In this document: positions 63,107-64,000 of the stretch, in pieces
Layout: each line of letters opens with the position of its first letter
Position numbering within the stretch: the stretch's first letter is position 1
Assembly (NCBI RefSeq): GCF_003934165.1
Contig: NZ_ML133511.1
Coordinates: 1-64,000 of the forward strand
Length of the DNA stretch: 64,000 nt
DNA from: Borborobacter arsenicus
Lineage (GTDB): Bacteria; Pseudomonadota; Alphaproteobacteria; Rhizobiales; Rhizobiaceae
Direction of reading: 5' to 3'
Position numbers and translations under genes: made by a program
The notes under the pieces: model-generated
The model's database searches: none
Told to the model about the DNA's origin: nothing
The model's input: only the letters and a program-made list of their open reading frames with translations

Positions 63107-63641
63107 GCTTTTACACGCCACCGTCCTGGGGCTGGTCGGCGCCGGCATCGTCCATGTCGCGGTCCTGCTGCTCGTGCCGCAATTTTCCGAGCGGGACGCC
63201 TGGTCACGCCTGGCAATGGCGGCCGATCTCTACAAGGTCGTTCGGTTCGACACCCAACGCGGCGAGGCAGCCGCGGTCAAATCGGGTGACCCGCTCTTTT
63301 ATGCGGCCGCCTGCCGTTTCGATCTGAACGACGGTGTCGTCCATATAAGATCCGCCGGCCGCCCCCCGTTCTGGTCGGTTTCAGTCTACAATCGCGCCGG
63401 ACAGAATATCTTCAGCTTCAACGATCGTGCAGCGACAGACGGCACTCTCGATTTCGTTGTCGCGACGCCGTCGCAGGTGGTGGAAATCCGCAAGGATGTG
63501 ATCGACGACTACAAGAAATCGATCTTTGTCGAGACAGAATTGGCCGAAGGCATCATCGTAGTGCGCAGCTTTGTTCCAGACGACAGCTGGGATCAAGCCG
63601 TTTCAGGCTTTCTCGATACGATGTCCTGTACCTCACGCTGA
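63099..63641 (+). CDS. DUF1254-domain membrane protein
   Basis: This 180-residue protein has an N-terminal anchor (LLHATVLGLVGAGIVHVAVL), followed by a DUF1254 domain (LYKVVRFDTQRG, AGRPPFWSVSVYNRAGQNIF). It starts inside the preceding DUF1214 gene and the two probably make a complex. Function is unknown. Its stop is six bases from the convergent small gene. Confidence 0.85.
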   Translation: MLRLLHATVLGLVGAGIVHVAVLLLVPQFSERDAWSRLAMAADLYKVVRFDTQRGEAAAVKSGDPLFYAAACRFDLNDGVVHIRSAGRPPFWSVSVYNRAGQNIFSFNDRAATDGTLDFVVATPSQVVEIRKDVIDDYKKSIFVETELAEGIIVVRSFVPDDSWDQAVSGFLDTMSCTSR

Positions 63642-63647
63642 CGGCCC

Positions 63648-63842
63648 TCACCGCAGGGGCGCAGGTTCCTTCTGCCGTTGCCCGACATGGCCGGTGATCG
63701 TGGTGACCCCCGTCGCTTCGATCATCGCCCGACGCTCGTAGCGAACCCCTGGAAAAATAATTACCGATGCAGCCGATCCCGCCGGCTGCCGGCTTTGGCC
63801 CGTTGCCGCCTTCCGCGGCACGAAAGACAGTATGCTGCCCAT
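63648..63842 (-). CDS. Small conserved hypothetical protein (64 aa)
   Basis: This 64-residue protein starts MGSILSFVPRKAATGQ and has a hydrophobic strand-like SASVIIFPGVRYERR segment. I recall similar short proteins with this opening in rhizobia, without known function. It converges on the DUF1254 gene. A possible regulatory region lies upstream at 63913-63950. Confidence 0.6.
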   Translation of the reverse strand: MGSILSFVPRKAATGQSRQPAGSAASVIIFPGVRYERRAMIEATGVTTITGHVGQRQKEPAPLR

Positions 63843-63937
63843 GACACGCGCTCCTCTCGGTCTGGCCGGAGTAACAACGCAACGCCTCCGCCTTCGATAA
63901 GGCCAGCAGAGAGTTAACAGTCCGCTAACAGATCATG

Positions 63938-63949
63938 GCTAAATTTAGC
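63938..63949. repeat. 12-bp perfect palindrome upstream of the small gene
   Basis: The sequence gctaaatttagc is perfectly self-complementary. Just before it, ttaa-N7-ctaa (63914-63928) resembles a CtrA site with one mismatch. Both lie in the gap at the window end; regulatory meaning is speculative. Confidence 0.3.
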
Positions 63950-64000
63950 TTTACTCCGAGGCATCGGCCAATTCACCATCCTGCTGCCATGCCTCGGAAT

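Overview
The window looks like a chromosomal segment of a high-GC alphaproteobacterium of the order Hyphomicrobiales (Rhizobiales), most likely near Mesorhizobium/Phyllobacteriaceae. This rests on an Omp2b/RopA-type porin, the gene order pleC–glnE–histidine kinase–response regulator–degP–ccmH/F/E/I, a feuN-feuP-feuQ set, and an alphaproteobacterial gene transfer agent (GTA) cluster. Genus is inference. No rRNA, tRNA, IS element or CRISPR array was recognised.

Layout. 1–1024: 3' part of a porin with its terminator. 1302–2324: a lone tyrosine recombinase with an AT-rich 5' part. 2286–7243: a TetR regulator divergent from an RND efflux adaptor/pump pair, with a palindromic operator between them. 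7401–8513: a HisC-like aminotransferase. 8566–15469: a leucine/isovalerate catabolic operon (TetR, isovaleryl-CoA dehydrogenase, methylcrotonyl-CoA carboxylase beta and alpha) interrupted by a macro-domain and a glyoxalase-fold gene. 15660–28768: housekeeping and small secreted genes (Sel1-like, DUF2147, GST, AMP nucleosidase, EEP-family protein, DUF922 protease, ETF-ubiquinone oxidoreductase, uracil-DNA glycosylase, EamA transporter, PepN). ETF-ubiquinone oxidoreductase is the natural electron sink for the isovaleryl-CoA dehydrogenase.

28911–45266: signalling and envelope block: a PleC-like kinase, convergent glnE, a two-component system with DegP, late cytochrome c maturation genes, a lipoprotein and feuNPQ. 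45370–59977, all on the minus strand: a complete, uninterrupted RcGTA-like structural cluster in the standard order gp1 to gp15, with an extra small gene between gp7 and gp8 and a small membrane protein at the end. 60269–63842: a class A penicillin-binding protein, a split DUF1214/DUF1254 pair and a small conserved gene.

The most interesting signals are in the GTA. The gp10/gp10.1 junction carries a canonical-form -1 slippery heptamer directly before the gp10 stop, with a dnaX-like Shine-Dalgarno stimulator upstream, which suggests a programmed frameshift of tail-assembly chaperones. The presumed GTA promoter has a perfect 15-bp palindrome inside its -35/-10 spacer, which suggests direct repressor control. 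A strong hairpin terminator follows the capsid gene. Functions are read from motifs, length and order only; no database search was run.
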